From NCBI GenBank assembly GCA_023055355.1, contig JALJCS010000004.1:35048244-35112243 (forward strand): a stretch of DNA of 64,000 bases, read 5' to 3'. This document shows, one piece after another, positions 1-12,570 of this stretch (position 1 is its first letter; each line of letters begins with the position of its first letter). The stretch comes from Agelaius tricolor (taxonomy: Eukaryota > Chordata > Aves > Passeriformes > Icteridae). The notes under the pieces are model-generated. The model had not been told where the DNA came from. It ran no database searches and saw nothing but the letters and a program-made list of their open reading frames with translations. A program made the position numbers and the translations under genes.

Positions 1-2840
1 CCCCTCAGCCAGCGTCTACTTGAAAAGCAATGGTGCTAATCAAAGTCGACACATTTGAATGTCCAGACACACACACAGAGAAATTTACTAATCAAAAAGT
101 GTATTTCCTAGGGCTGTCTCCAGAGAAATCCGCAGGAAGAAATTGGAATAATTTATTAGCTTACAAGTTTTCGTTGACAGTTAGCCCAAGGCTATTTATC
201 TCTGTAATAGAGAACGTCTCCAATGTGGCAAAATTGACCAAATCAAACAGCTTTGATCAGAAAATGAATCTGGCAAGGCTGTCTGTCTGTAGGTCCCAGG
301 GGAAAGGTGGGAAACAAACAAAAAGATTTAACAAGTGGTCAATAGGAGAAAGAGAGAATTTGCAGCCTGGAAAGTCAGAAGCTTGCAAAAATCATCACAC
401 ACAAACACTGAAATGAATTATGGGAGAAATAAATAATGTCTCACATCTTAACATTTAACATTGTACTTGTGCATAATTGGAGCTATGTGATTCTCACATT
501 AAAGTGATGAAAAATAGCTGCAGGAAGTGGAAAATATTTTAACTTCTACTTAGAGGAAAACAAAATACAGAGAATTCCACATCTTTGCAAGAACACTGGT
601 ACCTTCACTGAAGTTTGCACTTAGTGCCCATTAGTAATACCTGCTTTGCCACAAAGACACAGGGTCCCACAGACCCAGTGTGTTGAAAGCCATCACAAAA
701 CCAACACCAAGTTCTGTTTCAAGGAATTAGAAGGTGTTTCCGCTGTTCCACTGCAAAGTTCAGCCATTGATTTAACCATCTTACTGTTGAGGATTAAGAC
801 TTTTAAAATGAAAAATAATAAAATGTAAGAACTATTAGGGATAAAATTAAAACAAGTATAGAACTTTGATTTATGTAATAAACTAGACATGCCTTCTTTT
901 GTAAAGAAAATTTTTACCTGTCAAAGATCATCCCAAAGCAGAGAATGCAGAGGAAAAGGTTCAGGATAGCAATTAGAAGCTTTTACATTGCCACAGTTCT
1001 ATTTTTATATTACTTAGTACTCTCTGTTTTTAGTAATACGTGTGAAATACCAGATAATAATGCCTATGAGTGAAAAACTCAATTATTTTTTGGAATTAAA
1101 GTGCTTAGTGATAATTAGATAGAGATGCCTCAGATGGCCATTTCATTATTATATTGTATTCTCAATGCCTCACAGAGAACAGACCAAAGGACTGTATGCT
1201 GTTTCTCTTTTTGTAGAGATTGCATTTCTTCCCTGGTAGGAAACGGATTTATTTATTCAGATTCTTGTGCTACTGGCTTTAAGCAGGAAAAGGCAGAAGT
1301 AATGTCTCTCTCTCCTAATAAATGTTTCAGATTATGTGAAAGAAACAAAAGTGCAAGCCATCTTAACTTAATAACAAAGGATCAGCAATTTTATTTTGCT
1401 TATATTGGTGAATTGAATAAGCAACCTGCAAAGAGAAGCACTCAAACAAGTTGAGATTGAAAGCACTCCAGAAAGCAACCAGGCAGCCTAGTCAGATACC
1501 CAGCAGGAAACTGAAGGCGACAGGTTACCTTCTCACATCTTTCCAGGCCATTTTATGGGACTGTAAGTCCTCACACCTGATCTATATTGTTATATACACT
1601 TAGAGAAATCAGTAGGGAATAGTCTGGGAATTTATTTATTTATCACTGTTTGAGGTGATAAATTTATCAATTTGAGGGGAAGAGAAAGGCTGGCCTTTTG
1701 AATGTTGTTCATCAAATTCAATTTTGAACGGTTTTGTATTTTTACATGAAATTTTCAATACAAGCTGTTTTTGTACTTGGAAAAATTGATAGTCTGAAGA
1801 TGATTGGCACTGTATAAGGTATATTTTGGTATCCCTGGGCTGGACCATGAACCCCTTTATTATTTCTTAGATGCTTGTGAGGCAAGGAGGACTTTTGCCT
1901 TTTAAGAAATTGGAAGTATCTTATATTTGCATTGTAGTATGTTTATATAACAGACTAAAACAACATAAAAATCGATTGATTATAGTTTCTACATAATAGA
2001 TAAAAGTTCAGCATTTTCATGGCCTGGCAATTTAAGAGGCAGAATGGTCTGAGTAATAAAGCCAAAAACCCCATGTTTCCAATCCTTCCTCTTTCGCTGT
2101 TTTACTGTTTTGCAGTTTACTGTTTTGTAGAACCCAAGAAACATGAATACTTCAGCTGCTGAATTTTCACCATTATGTCTGCAGTCAATATGCTCTTAAA
2201 CACTTAGCTTCTCCTGTGAGATTTAGTGCTCTATCTCAAGGTGTTATCCCTGAATTTGCAAATATTTTAAAAAGTTTTCCCTTTGCAAGTCTTTGTGTGA
2301 ATTTTCCATTTTGTAAAACAGAGCCATATACTTTACTCTTTCTTTAAAAGGCTATGAGTACTATACATAAGACATATAATATGGGCCTTCACTCAGCCTT
2401 ACCTAGAAAACAAGAGTCTTTCCACTGGATGTTTTTAGAGTTTAAATCAAGACCTATAAGTGCTAAGCTTTATTTTAGAAGCTGCATTCAAGATGGTGGA
2501 GGTGTTCTCTATATATACCTGGTAGGATGGATCCTAATAAAAAACTGGGATGAGGCTTATTTGATGAACTGCAGACATCTGCCTCTGCTGTGGAGAAACA
2601 GGCACATTTTAGGTTTGAGTCATTGTAAAGCAACAGTCTAAAAGAAGTTGGATGAATTGTAAAACAACCTGTGTTAACCAGCAGAGGTATAGCTAATCAA
2701 GGACTAGATCTAGAAAGTTAAACAAGTCCAACTGAATGGAAATTACTTATCATGGGACCAGTACAGAGCCTGCTGATGATCACTGTATTTGCTTCCATTT
2801 GCTTCCAGCAAATAGTTAATGTAAGACTAGTTAGAATGGG
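1..2840. other. Unique AT-rich non-coding DNA, no gene seen
   Basis: I see no coding exon, RNA gene or recognisable transposon here. Reading frames are short and unrelated to any family I know. A small tandem run near 2097-2130 repeats a TTTTACTG-like unit about three times. Otherwise the stretch is ordinary AT-rich avian intergenic or intronic sequence. Confidence 0.6.
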
Positions 2841-2849
2841 ATCACATCT

Positions 2850-3312
2850 TTAATGGTCCAGTAGACAGGAAAGAAGACAGAAAGGTCTTGTCTAGAAGCC
2901 TCTTTGTGGCAGCCCAGAAAATCACCCTGGAGATGATCTTGGGCTTACCTGATGACAAAAATGGAGGCTGAAGGGTTATTGCTCTGTAGAGCTTCCTGAT
3001 TCCTGATCTGTGGAAGAGGGGAGGAAGATGTACATCTCCTCTATCTGGGATCCAGTGATAGGATGTGTGGAAATGTTCAAAACTGCACCAGGGGAGGTTC
3101 AGACTGGACATCAGGAAGCATTTCTTTACTAATAGATGGTCAAACTTGGGAATAGAGAAGTGATGATACCCCAAGCCTGTTGCTGTTCAAGACGCATTTA
3201 GACAATGCCATTAGTAACATGATTTAACTTTTTGTCAGCCCTAAAGTGGCCAGGGCTTTAGGCTAGACTAGACTAGATGATTGATGCAGGTCCCTTCAAA
3301 CTGCAAAAATAT
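2850..3312 (+). repeat. CR1 LINE, 3' end, plus strand (ATTCT-tailed type)
   Basis: This is a 5'-truncated copy of the chicken-repeat-1 LINE found throughout bird genomes. The recognisable part begins around the GATCTTGGGCTTACCTGATG motif (about 2935). It continues through the conserved block CACCAGGGGAGGTTCAGACT and the segment coding for the last residues of the second open reading frame. It ends with the untranslated tail, where TAGATGATTGATGCAGGTCC followed by CTTCAAACTGCA matches the usual CR1 ending. The reading frame is broken, so the copy is dead. It runs straight into the ATTCT array, the characteristic tail of a Neoavian CR1 group. The 5' limit is approximate because the copy is diverged there. 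The subfamily cannot be named without a repeat-library search. Confidence 0.85.
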
Positions 3313-3369
3313 ATTCTATTCTATTCTATTCTATTCTATTCTATTCTATTCTATTCTATTCTATTCTAT
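3313..3369 (+). repeat. (ATTCT)n microsatellite, CR1 3' tail
   Basis: About eleven nearly perfect copies of ATTCT lie directly at the 3' end of the CR1 copy. Short terminal repeats of this kind are part of the CR1 3' end and can expand by slippage after insertion. The array is long enough to be length-polymorphic. Confidence 0.95.
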
Positions 3370-4873
3370 GTATACTGATACCTAAAATCATAAAGCAGCA
3401 AGACTTTTGTAGGACTTTCAGTTTAATTTCCGAATGCAATTCAAGAAGCCAAAGATAACCTTTGGAATCCTGGATGATATGATGGTCTACTTGAGAAATG
3501 ATGTGATGATGTGATCCTTAAACCTTCAGATAACAAGTCTTCACTTTTTTGCCCCCCCTTCGTTTTTTCTGAATAAATATCATCACTGTCCTCCAATAAA
3601 TTCCTTTAAATAAAATTGCTGAAAGGCATTGCATTGAAGAAGAGAGAAAATAAAGAAAAAATATATGCAAAATGAAAACCCAAACCAATCAACCAAACCA
3701 ACCAAACAAGCAAAAAAGCATTTCAGTCATGTTTAAAATGACACTAATAACTGGCACAGTACAAAAGCCTGCAAGAAGTAGAATATTTGTCCTCTGCCAC
3801 TGCTGGCGACTCTCTCCAATCCAAAACTTACCCGACACTTTCATCTGTGCTTCTCTGATGGAAGTGACTTGGCCAGGACAGTACCGTAAACTTCAACATT
3901 TTTAACCTGCAGAAATTGACTATGTTTTCTTTCTTGTCAGAACAGCAATGCACATTGTCAGATGTTGCCCCTTGCCTCCTATTTATGTTGACATGAGCTG
4001 TACTATTGCTTTTTTTAATTCTCCCCTGCACTGAAAGGATGGGAAAATTGTCTATGGATGGAAGCATCTTCTTCCTCAAGTTGATTTTTCTTTTTAACCT
4101 GCCTGTTTAGAGCTTGGTGTTCCCTTTATTTTGCAAATTAATGTTTTCTTGGCAATGTAGTATTTAGATTTCTTTTATTAATATTATGCTTCCCACTCCC
4201 TACCCCAAAGACAGAGGTGAAGCACACTAGTCTTCATCAGGTTGTCCTTAGTAGTGCTGTGTCTCAGGCTCTGGTGCACGCCAGAAAGGAACTACGAAAA
4301 CTTGAGCGGAGCAAGGCTGGATGATATTGGAATGGGTGGATGTTCTGTGACTAGTAGGGCCATGCATGGCTTTCATCTCATTTTTGTTTTAATTTAGTTT
4401 GCTTTGTTATGTTATTTTATTGAAGCTGTTTCTTGACAGGCCTTAGTTTTTGCTAGTTTTGAAAAACTATCAGTTTCTCTCATTGTGATTTTAAAAAGAA
4501 ATATTATCAAGATAAATTGTAAGTTATGGCAAATGTCTTAATTTATGTTTTGATCTAAATCATCTGGTATTGACAGACTTTTAATAGACCATGGTCCCAT
4601 ATTGTTCTAAAACAATAATGCAGTTCTGAAAAAAAGCAACCTTAAAAATCTAACTCATAGCTATTTCGTGATTTCTAACAAGGGACATTCAAACAGACTT
4701 CAGTCAAGTCTGCTGTGATCAATAATCTATCCCAAGTTATGAGGTTAGGGGTATTCCATATGTCTAAATTAAATTACCAGTGACCTCAAAGAACCAAATT
4801 ATTCTAGGTCTGGGTCACCAACCAGATCCTGGTAGAGCAGAGAAAGTCATAGTGCTTCTCAGATGAATCATAA
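3370..4873. other. Unique non-coding DNA
   Basis: No gene or transposon is recognised. The only local structure is an A/C-rich low-complexity run at about 3675-3712, made of irregular CCAAA/CCAAC units. Confidence 0.55.
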
Positions 4874-4947
4874 TGGCTGATGTCTGTTCTGCAACCTCTC
4901 AGAGTTGCAGGGGTTGCAGAACAGACACCCTTCGCCTTTATCAGCCA
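4874..4947. repeat. Inverted repeat: perfect 16-bp stem, 15-nt loop, outer 7-bp stem
   Basis: Positions 4881-4896 (TGTCTGTTCTGCAACC) are the exact reverse complement of 4912-4927, with 15 nt between. Outside this, TGGCTGA (4874-4880) pairs with TCAGCCA (4941-4947), with 13 unpaired bases on one side only. The loop shares GTTGCAG with the right arm, as if one arm had been copied back by template switching. It could fold as a hairpin in DNA or RNA. No known small-RNA family is recognised. Confidence 0.9.
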
Positions 4948-7900
4948 CTGTCCTCTATCAGGTCATGTGGTAAGGCCATATTGTCTTAATGTGTTCAGCA
5001 TATTCACAGAGAAAACATGCCTGTAACAGGTTTTGATGTGGTTTTTCATGTAAGTCATCCCGTGATACTGTGGTAGCCAAGGGATTTTTGAGGAATAAGT
5101 CTTTATGTGGCTTGTACCTCATGACTGACTTATGGCAGACTTTATGGATATGTAGGACTCTGGAAATGTCTTCTTTCTTGCCAAGGTCTGAGCTTCTTTC
5201 CCCATGGAATACCTCTTTCTGACTCACAACTTTTCATAGTGTCCAGCTCACCCTGGCATGACCTAAGCAGGGATCCCAAATGTTATTTTTAATGTCAAGC
5301 TGTGGTCTGTGAATCCCTGTGTACATATAGGATCTCCCAGCTGAAGGTTCTTGAGATAAAATTTCCTTCTCTTCACCAAGAGAGCATTGGTCTAATTGGC
5401 TTTTGGGTGTGATACAAAACACAGATCCTGTACAGGCTCTTATTCTTCACTTCTTATGCTTCAGAAGGGCACGGTAGGGAACAAATTAGGGCAAATCCAT
5501 TTTGAAAGCAGTGGCAGAGCCAGTCCCAAATAGACACATCATGGGGACACGGGGCAGTGAGGCAGCCACAAGCATGCAGGGCTAGGCAGACTTTGAACAC
5601 ACACATAAATCTAAATGCCCAGACTTACTGGGAGTGCTTTCTACTCACTGGTCTTGTAGGAAGGCCATGCAAACACAGCAAAACTCACTGCCTACTCCTA
5701 CAGTGGCATTTTACAGGAAGATGTTGAAGGCAGTTGCCTCTGTCATCTTTGACCCACCATGGATTGCCATCACCTTTGAGACATGGAGTGCAGAGAGATT
5801 TTGTAGAAATACAAACAGGTATAATAGACAGAGATGCAAGACCAGATGCTTTCTGAGTGCGCACCTCTCTCTACATGTTTGCTTCCATGGCATGCATTAT
5901 CAGAAGGAAAATTAATTTATTTGGCTCAATTTTGCATTTTGTGTGTTATTTGTTCATATTTATTTCCATCTTTCATGCCACTAATGTATTTCCACTTCAT
6001 TAGCAAATGCTCAGCCCTTCATAGGTATTAATGTTACATGAATTTTTTTCTTGGTAGTTTTAGTCAGCTTCCAGAGCCATTGTTCCAGGAGACATGCCAG
6101 GTTTACAAACATGGTTTATATTGGTATTTTCTACATATAGACCAAACCAGAAATGTTTGAGAAAAAGCCTTTTTTTATAATAAGGAAAGAGGGATTCTGC
6201 CCCATCCTATTTTAAAATAAAATTTAATGTGTATTATTTTTGCATGAGCAAGATTTCTTCTTTGAGGTTTGTCATGTACTTCTGGCAGCAGATACTTTCC
6301 TGGCAGCTTCTTTCTCAGACCTTTGGTCATTATCCTCCAATGTCACCCAGCTCACTATCACCACAGGCAGGAAATCACTCATGAATCATGACTTCTGTGC
6401 ATCTCTAGGACCTCAGATCTCCTCTGACCTTAAGCACTCTCTTCAATGCCATTAAATAAATTAAATGTTTAAATTACCTATATTAGCTTTAATTGTATAA
6501 TTATAGAGTCAACGAGAAATAAATCTGTAAAGGGGAAAGTCTAATCACACAAAAGACTTGCCCTCACTTCGAAGTGGATGAACATGTCAGTGGAAATGAT
6601 AGAGGCCTCTGTAGGAAATCAGCTTATGTCAAGGTTTCATCCGCTATAATCATACGATATAAACAATACCAGATTTTTTAGTTGAGGGCATATGTCCTCA
6701 TGTAATTTCAAGTTTTCATCAATTTATCATTTATCATTATGTCCTATCCAGGACAAAACAGCAGCTTTTATGCACTGGGATGAGGATGTAGTGAAAGCCT
6801 TCCTCTAAGACACACACAGATTCCAGGCAGAGGTCAGGGGACGAGAACAACAAATACAAATTCTAGCACTAGTAAAAATATCTTAAAATAGATCTGAATT
6901 GTTTCAACATGAAGAGTGGAATGAGAAGTTTAATTTAATGTAATTAAAATTAAGTGAGTTTGATGAACTTAGATTTAAGTTAAACTATGGTCTTTCGCAA
7001 TGTTGATAGTAGTCTCCCATATCTCCATCTACCTGTAAACTGTCCCCACAAACAAAGGTGTGGGAAGATGAGTCTCCAGACACATATTGCCTAGGGATTA
7101 AGTTATAGGAGATTCAGTGTGGCCTCAAGACTAGATCTGATTATATCCCTTTGTATAGGGTTCTAGGTGCAGGCACATCCCAGGGAGTGATGGGAGTGAT
7201 GGGGAAATTGTGCATCAGCAAAGGAAACTTGCAGGAGATACCAGGAGCTCAGTCCTTCACCTTTTTAATTTCCCTTCTGCAGTTCAAGACCACCTTGCAG
7301 GATAGATAGGAGCTGTTGGAGCTCTAGTCAGGCTGCAGAGCAGAGGACCAAGTGGATGAGAATTATGTGTCTTGTGAGCTGGCAGCAATACCTCTGTATT
7401 TTCCAAATAGTATTTGTCTTCAGTTTTCTTCTATTACACTGGGGACTGACTGCAGCTGGCCTCCATGTCTGAGTGGTTAATAAAGTTGATTTACACTGTT
7501 TATTTCTGTCAGGAGTCCATCAAGCATACTTTATTTTGCCTCTGGTAAGTCCCCAATTTGTTACTCTATAGTCTGCTTCCCCAGACACATCGATTCCATA
7601 AAAAGAAAAACATCATTACAACATATTGCCAAACCAGTCATTCACAAAGGAAAGAAGTGCATTTATTCTTAGCACCTACTAGCAGTTAACTCTGTTTATG
7701 CTGGCATTACCTTTTCATTGGTAAAAGATATGTGAAAAAAGTGTGTAAAGTGCAACTCCTCCTGATTACAGTGACTTTGAGTTAAAAGTTGGTGTGTGGG
7801 GTGCTGTAGCTAGGTTTGCCAATGGTTTAAAATAAAAATTATGTTAGGGAGGTAAAAAGACTTCCTTCTCTTCTTTATGAAGTCTTTTCACCTTTAGGTA

Positions 7901-8534
7901 AAATTTCTCTTGGAAGGGTTTATTTTTCTCTGTTAGCTCTGCTGCAGATTTTTGCTGGTGGTTCCTCCTACTGCTTTGCTCTCACCCTCCAGGAAGAGTG
8001 GGACAAACATCTCCCACAGAGAAAGAGCAGAGAAGAGTTACCTCTGGCACCTGCAAAGCTGGGAATTACAATAGCCAAGACATCCTGTAGCAACAGGGGA
8101 GAACAAACTCTGTCATCTCCCCATACCCAGAAGCTCCTGGGAATTAGGATCAGAGTTTTATAAAGACAAACTGTCATTGCATCACACATACTGAAAAACA
8201 AATTGCAGGGAAGCTGGGCTATAAATTGATTCTCATTGATTAAATTCTCATCTCAGTGTGCTGGAAGAGTGTGGAAGATCCAAAGGATCCTGTTGCATGA
8301 CAGGTCTACATAAATCCAAGGATTTATGTCAGTGCTTTATGGAGCACCTTGGGAGTATCCAGTTTTTGTCTCTCTTTGAATATAAAACTGTGGTTGATTT
8401 TCAAAGAAAATATTAGTTAAAACTTCATTTAAGACTCAGAATCAGTAGGGTATGTCATTAATCTCACAAAGTCTCCCCAATGTCCAGAGCCATGTTTTTG
8501 GCAAATAAGATTATAAATGGAATAAGGAGTTATT
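4948..8534. other. Non-coding DNA, no gene recognised
   Basis: No exon, RNA gene or known transposon is seen. A minus-strand frame from about 5422 to 4958 is open except for a single TGA at 5234-5236, but its conceptual product resembles nothing I recognise. A block near 6480-6680 keeps a few CpG sites and AT-rich motifs and might be conserved, but the evidence is thin. Confidence 0.5.
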
Positions 8535-8551
8535 AAAAAAAAAAAAAAAAA
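8535..8551 (+). repeat. Poly(A) run
   Basis: A run of 17 A residues. No retroposed gene or SINE body is recognisable just upstream and no flanking target-site duplication is obvious, so it is recorded only as a homopolymer. Confidence 0.9.
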
Positions 8552-9169
8552 GTTAACTTAGCTCTCAGAAAATTAGATTTGTTCAGATAATTTAAATTAC
8601 CTATATGCAAGAATTCACTAAATGTTTGAGATACTGCAAGGGCATAGAGGACAGCTCACCAAAACAATCCCTTTCCACTTACATTTCACTGCCATGTCCA
8701 GGCATGGCCAGACAACCAGAACAAAACATACACATATCTGAAGCCTGCAGTAAAGAATGCCTAAGAGACCTCCAGGTGAGCTCTGATGTAAATCAGATGA
8801 ACACAACACCTCAAAGCTCTACTACTATAGACACAGGGGAATACAGCCTTCAGGAGACAGAGCAAAGTTGTGCCTTCACACAATGTTTCACGCTGAGCAT
8901 GGCGTTAATCCTCATGAAGTCCCTTGGCTCAAACACAGCAAGGTTAAGGTGAAAATACAAGCTGTGTTTATTCACACCAAAGTTGTATTTGTTGCAATTT
9001 TTTCTGAGGATAGCTTGCTACCTTCTGAGGGAGGTGGAACATACTGATAGGTATCAATACCAGCAGGATTTTGTCAGAGCTCCATCCTGTGCTTTCCCCT
9101 GTCCACATGATGATGGGTACTTTCTATCCATCCTCATATTGCACTGTGCAATTCTCTTGTGCTAACAAA

Positions 9170-9207
9170 TAATGGAGGAGTTGATGCTGCTAATGGAGGA
9201 GTTGATG
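9170..9207 (+). repeat. 17-bp perfect direct repeat, 21-bp period
   Basis: TAATGGAGGAGTTGATG occurs at 9170-9186 and again at 9191-9207, separated by CTGC. This is a simple local tandem duplication with no divergence between copies, which suggests that it is young. Confidence 0.95.
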
Positions 9208-12200
9208 TCCCACCATACTGATCAACATTGTATAGCTCTGTTTTGTTGTCCACAGTAGAATTAATTTGTTATCTAGACTGCATGTTTCCTAAAGGCTCCA
9301 TGCTTTTGTTTTTGTACAAGCTTCTTGCACAATGGAGTCCTGGGCTGTTTTTTTATTTCAGGTGCTATGTTATTACAAGAAGTGCAGATATTCCATTATT
9401 ACAAAGAATGAAAAGTAAGAGCAGTGGATAGATTCAAAGAAAAATACCTGAAAGTAAAATGAAAATTGTATTCTAAAAAGCTGAAGGAGCAGATGCTAAC
9501 ATGGTGGGATTGACTAAATGTAACCAATAGGGGATGACTGGATTGTATTTTTAGCAAGGCATATTTGCCATGAATATTTTGAGGAAAGTTTACTACCTTT
9601 GTGGAGGATGGAAAAAAATTATACATATCAATACTAGCAAGACTTTGTGAAAAAAAGGCTTACTTTATTTTTCATGGGAAAAATGCTGATTTTACTGTAA
9701 GTAAAAAAAAAAACAGAACCCAGATTGCTTGAACATTTAAGGTTTTAAAAAGACACAGGATAAAGACAGCAATGCTGTCATCAATCTCTCACAGATTCAA
9801 AGGTTCTGGAATTTACTAGAATCTAGGTTCTTCAAGAAAATGGCAGTCCCAAATGAACTATGGGTACTTGCTTATCTTAAAAAAAAGCAAGTTAGACTTG
9901 GATGAGTTACAACAGCATTCTGTCTAAAACAATCAGCTAAGTACCAGTTACTCACAGTCAGAAAATCCATGGATATTTTTCGCTCATTTCTGTGTCTGGT
10001 GGTGGTGAAACAATTAGTGAAGGCACAGGTTGCTCTTGTTCTGGAAAAAAATTACATAATGCATTAATTTTGTTCTGGTTTTGTGTGACAAAGAGCATCC
10101 TTTATTGTGTATTGTGTTTTTGTGGTTTGAGCTGTGTTGCAAGCAGAACTTTTTGCAGTCTTGGAAGGTTCAGTTAAGTATGAAGTGAAAGTAACTTTAG
10201 AACACCTCTAACTTGAATGATTGCTGATTAACTGATCACCAAAGGACTTCTTGGTGCTGGAAGCTTCACAGAAGGTAGATCCTCCAACTCAAATTGGCTT
10301 TTCCTAAATTAGTTTAGCAATGAATTAGACTCAAATAAGAAGACCCTTGTTGCATCGTGAAGAGAGGTTCTGTGAACAGGAAAAGGATGGAGAAAAGGGA
10401 TTTCCACAGACAAGCAATAGATGATCACTTAAGGCAACAAAGCTGAAGGGCAGAATATGTATGAATGAGTGTCCATGAGTGAAATACGAAGAGAGGGGGA
10501 GAATGAGATGGTCTTTTGAGGAGAGTAAACCAAATTTATGATGTGCACATATCAAAACTCCACTAAGAAAACCACCTTGATTTCCCTCTTTTTCATTTTT
10601 CTAAGCTGCTCAACATTGTATATTGCCACTTTCAAGTCCATGAAAATTTGGGCGACTGACAAAAATAGGCAGGAAAATTTTTATAAGACCCAGTGCTATT
10701 TCTGGCTAATAGCTGCTCTGCAGAAGTCCACCATTCAACCAATCCAAAATTCAAACCTGTCCCCAAAAGGCCACTGTAGCATTACAAAATGGGAGACCTG
10801 AATAGGTTATGACTTCTAAAATTTTGTCATCTATGCACATAGAGCAGTGCAGAAAAATGCTTACATGAAGGTTTTGTATCTAATGAATATTCTCAAAAAA
10901 CATGGAGGGAGAAGTAGAAATTATGAATCATTTTAGATAAATCAATTTTTGAGTTCTCAAAGAAAGAGAGCTTAAAAAGAGATGATGTTGAAAAGAAATG
11001 CTGTCACTCATGTTCTCTGTACAAATTTTCAGGAAGATTTGAGAATCAGATGCTGGGAACCTGGATTTTGGAACACTTACAATGTGTATCTACTTCTGAA
11101 AATCTGGGCCCAAGTGTTTTCTTAAAAGTGAATTATCTTCACCAATACAAGAAGTACTTGGTGTTTTAGTAATTTTATGAAACATTATCAACAAAGCCAC
11201 AGTATTCTAAGTGGTGACTGCAGTTTTTGGCCTTGTGAAGGAGCAAATCTTACTCCCAACCCAAAAATTTAATAATATGGAAGAAAATTTTTCTTCACCT
11301 TCCCCAGGACCTCTCTGCCTTATAGTACTCAAATGTATCGGCTATTTTTTCAGCAATATTTAATTTTTTTAAAGAATGGACCTTTCTGCAAATTGAAAAA
11401 AGAAAGAATAATTTGCCCTTGTGCTAAGACACTCTGCAGGATTGTACCACATCCTATCCACATGGTATAGACTCCAAGGCAGTGATGTGATGTGATCATC
11501 CCTGTGTTGAGAGATAATAATGAGAGATAAACCACCTCTTCCTGTGTTGAGCCTTCATTAGAGGCTTCATCCAAGTTTCAAGGAGAAGTAGCCTCTAACT
11601 TCACTCTTCCTTTGTTGAGATAAATGTGGACAGTAGTATTCCTCCACTTACTACTAACTTGCATCATAAAAGAGATAAAATGCTACTTTATCAGTCTGGA
11701 CTTTTGGACATAAAGACAGACACACAAATCTACATGAAAACCATCACCACTGATCAACAGGAAACAAATTCTCTGTGGTTTATTTGTGCCTTCTGCAGTA
11801 ATATCAGACTGACACATGCAAATATATAATTTTTAAAGATGGACAAGTGAGAACAACAGCCTGTGTCTAGCAAACATTGGTCAATAATCACCACTGGTCA
11901 AACTTTTGCAGGCTTTATCACAGGTTTTTGCAAAATTTCCTTCATCTTTTTGCAGGAACGCAAGATCTGTGCTGCACTGGTAGTCCCACAGTCCATCAGT
12001 TCAAAGCACAAGGAAACAAATGGTGTAAGACTCAGACAGATTAAACCAGAAAGCCAAACGTGAAAGAAGGGACATTTCTGAAGTTCACTTATCTTACTCA
12101 ATACATTTTGTTTTGGAGCAGTAACCTGTATGTCCTTGCTAGGGGAAATGTACAGTTGAATGAGTAGGGGGTTTTGTATGCATACTACTTATCTGTTTTA

Positions 12201-12539
12201 TTAACTTATTACTTTTCTTCATCTGGTTTGTCTTTCAAAATTGTTTGACTTACTCTTTTACAGGAAAGATGACAATAAATCTATGTGGTTCATGGATTGA
12301 AAGTAAGAATTAAAGACAACATTATGATTTTCATTGCACAGATTGTCCTGTATACTCTCTGAGAGATATTTGGTTTAAATTAGGACAATAGACCTGTCTT
12401 TGAAGAACAACAGTGAGAAGGGAAGTGCCCTTAATTTAGGAGAAATTTTATTTTAAAAAATAAGGAGGAAATATGAATTCAAAGAAAAATATTAAGCTTA
12501 AAATCAAGTTGATTTTGACTGATTTTGGTTGACAAGTTG

Positions 12540-12570
12540 ATTTCAACATGACAAGAAGACATGTTGAAAT
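12540..12570. repeat. 11-bp inverted repeat, 9-nt spacer
   Basis: ATTTCAACATG (12540-12550) is the exact reverse complement of 12560-12570. The adjoining 12507-12543 also holds two copies of AAGTTGATTT. No function is recognised. Confidence 0.85.

Noticed and set aside
3675..3712. CCAAA/CCAAC run considered as a telomere-like or satellite repeat
   Set aside because: The units are irregular and do not match the vertebrate telomere unit. It is ordinary low-complexity sequence.
4958..5422. Minus-strand frame open for about 155 codons except for one TGA (5234-5236)
   Set aside because: It first looked like a decayed gene, but neither half resembles a protein I know, and a single-stop frame of this length can arise by chance.
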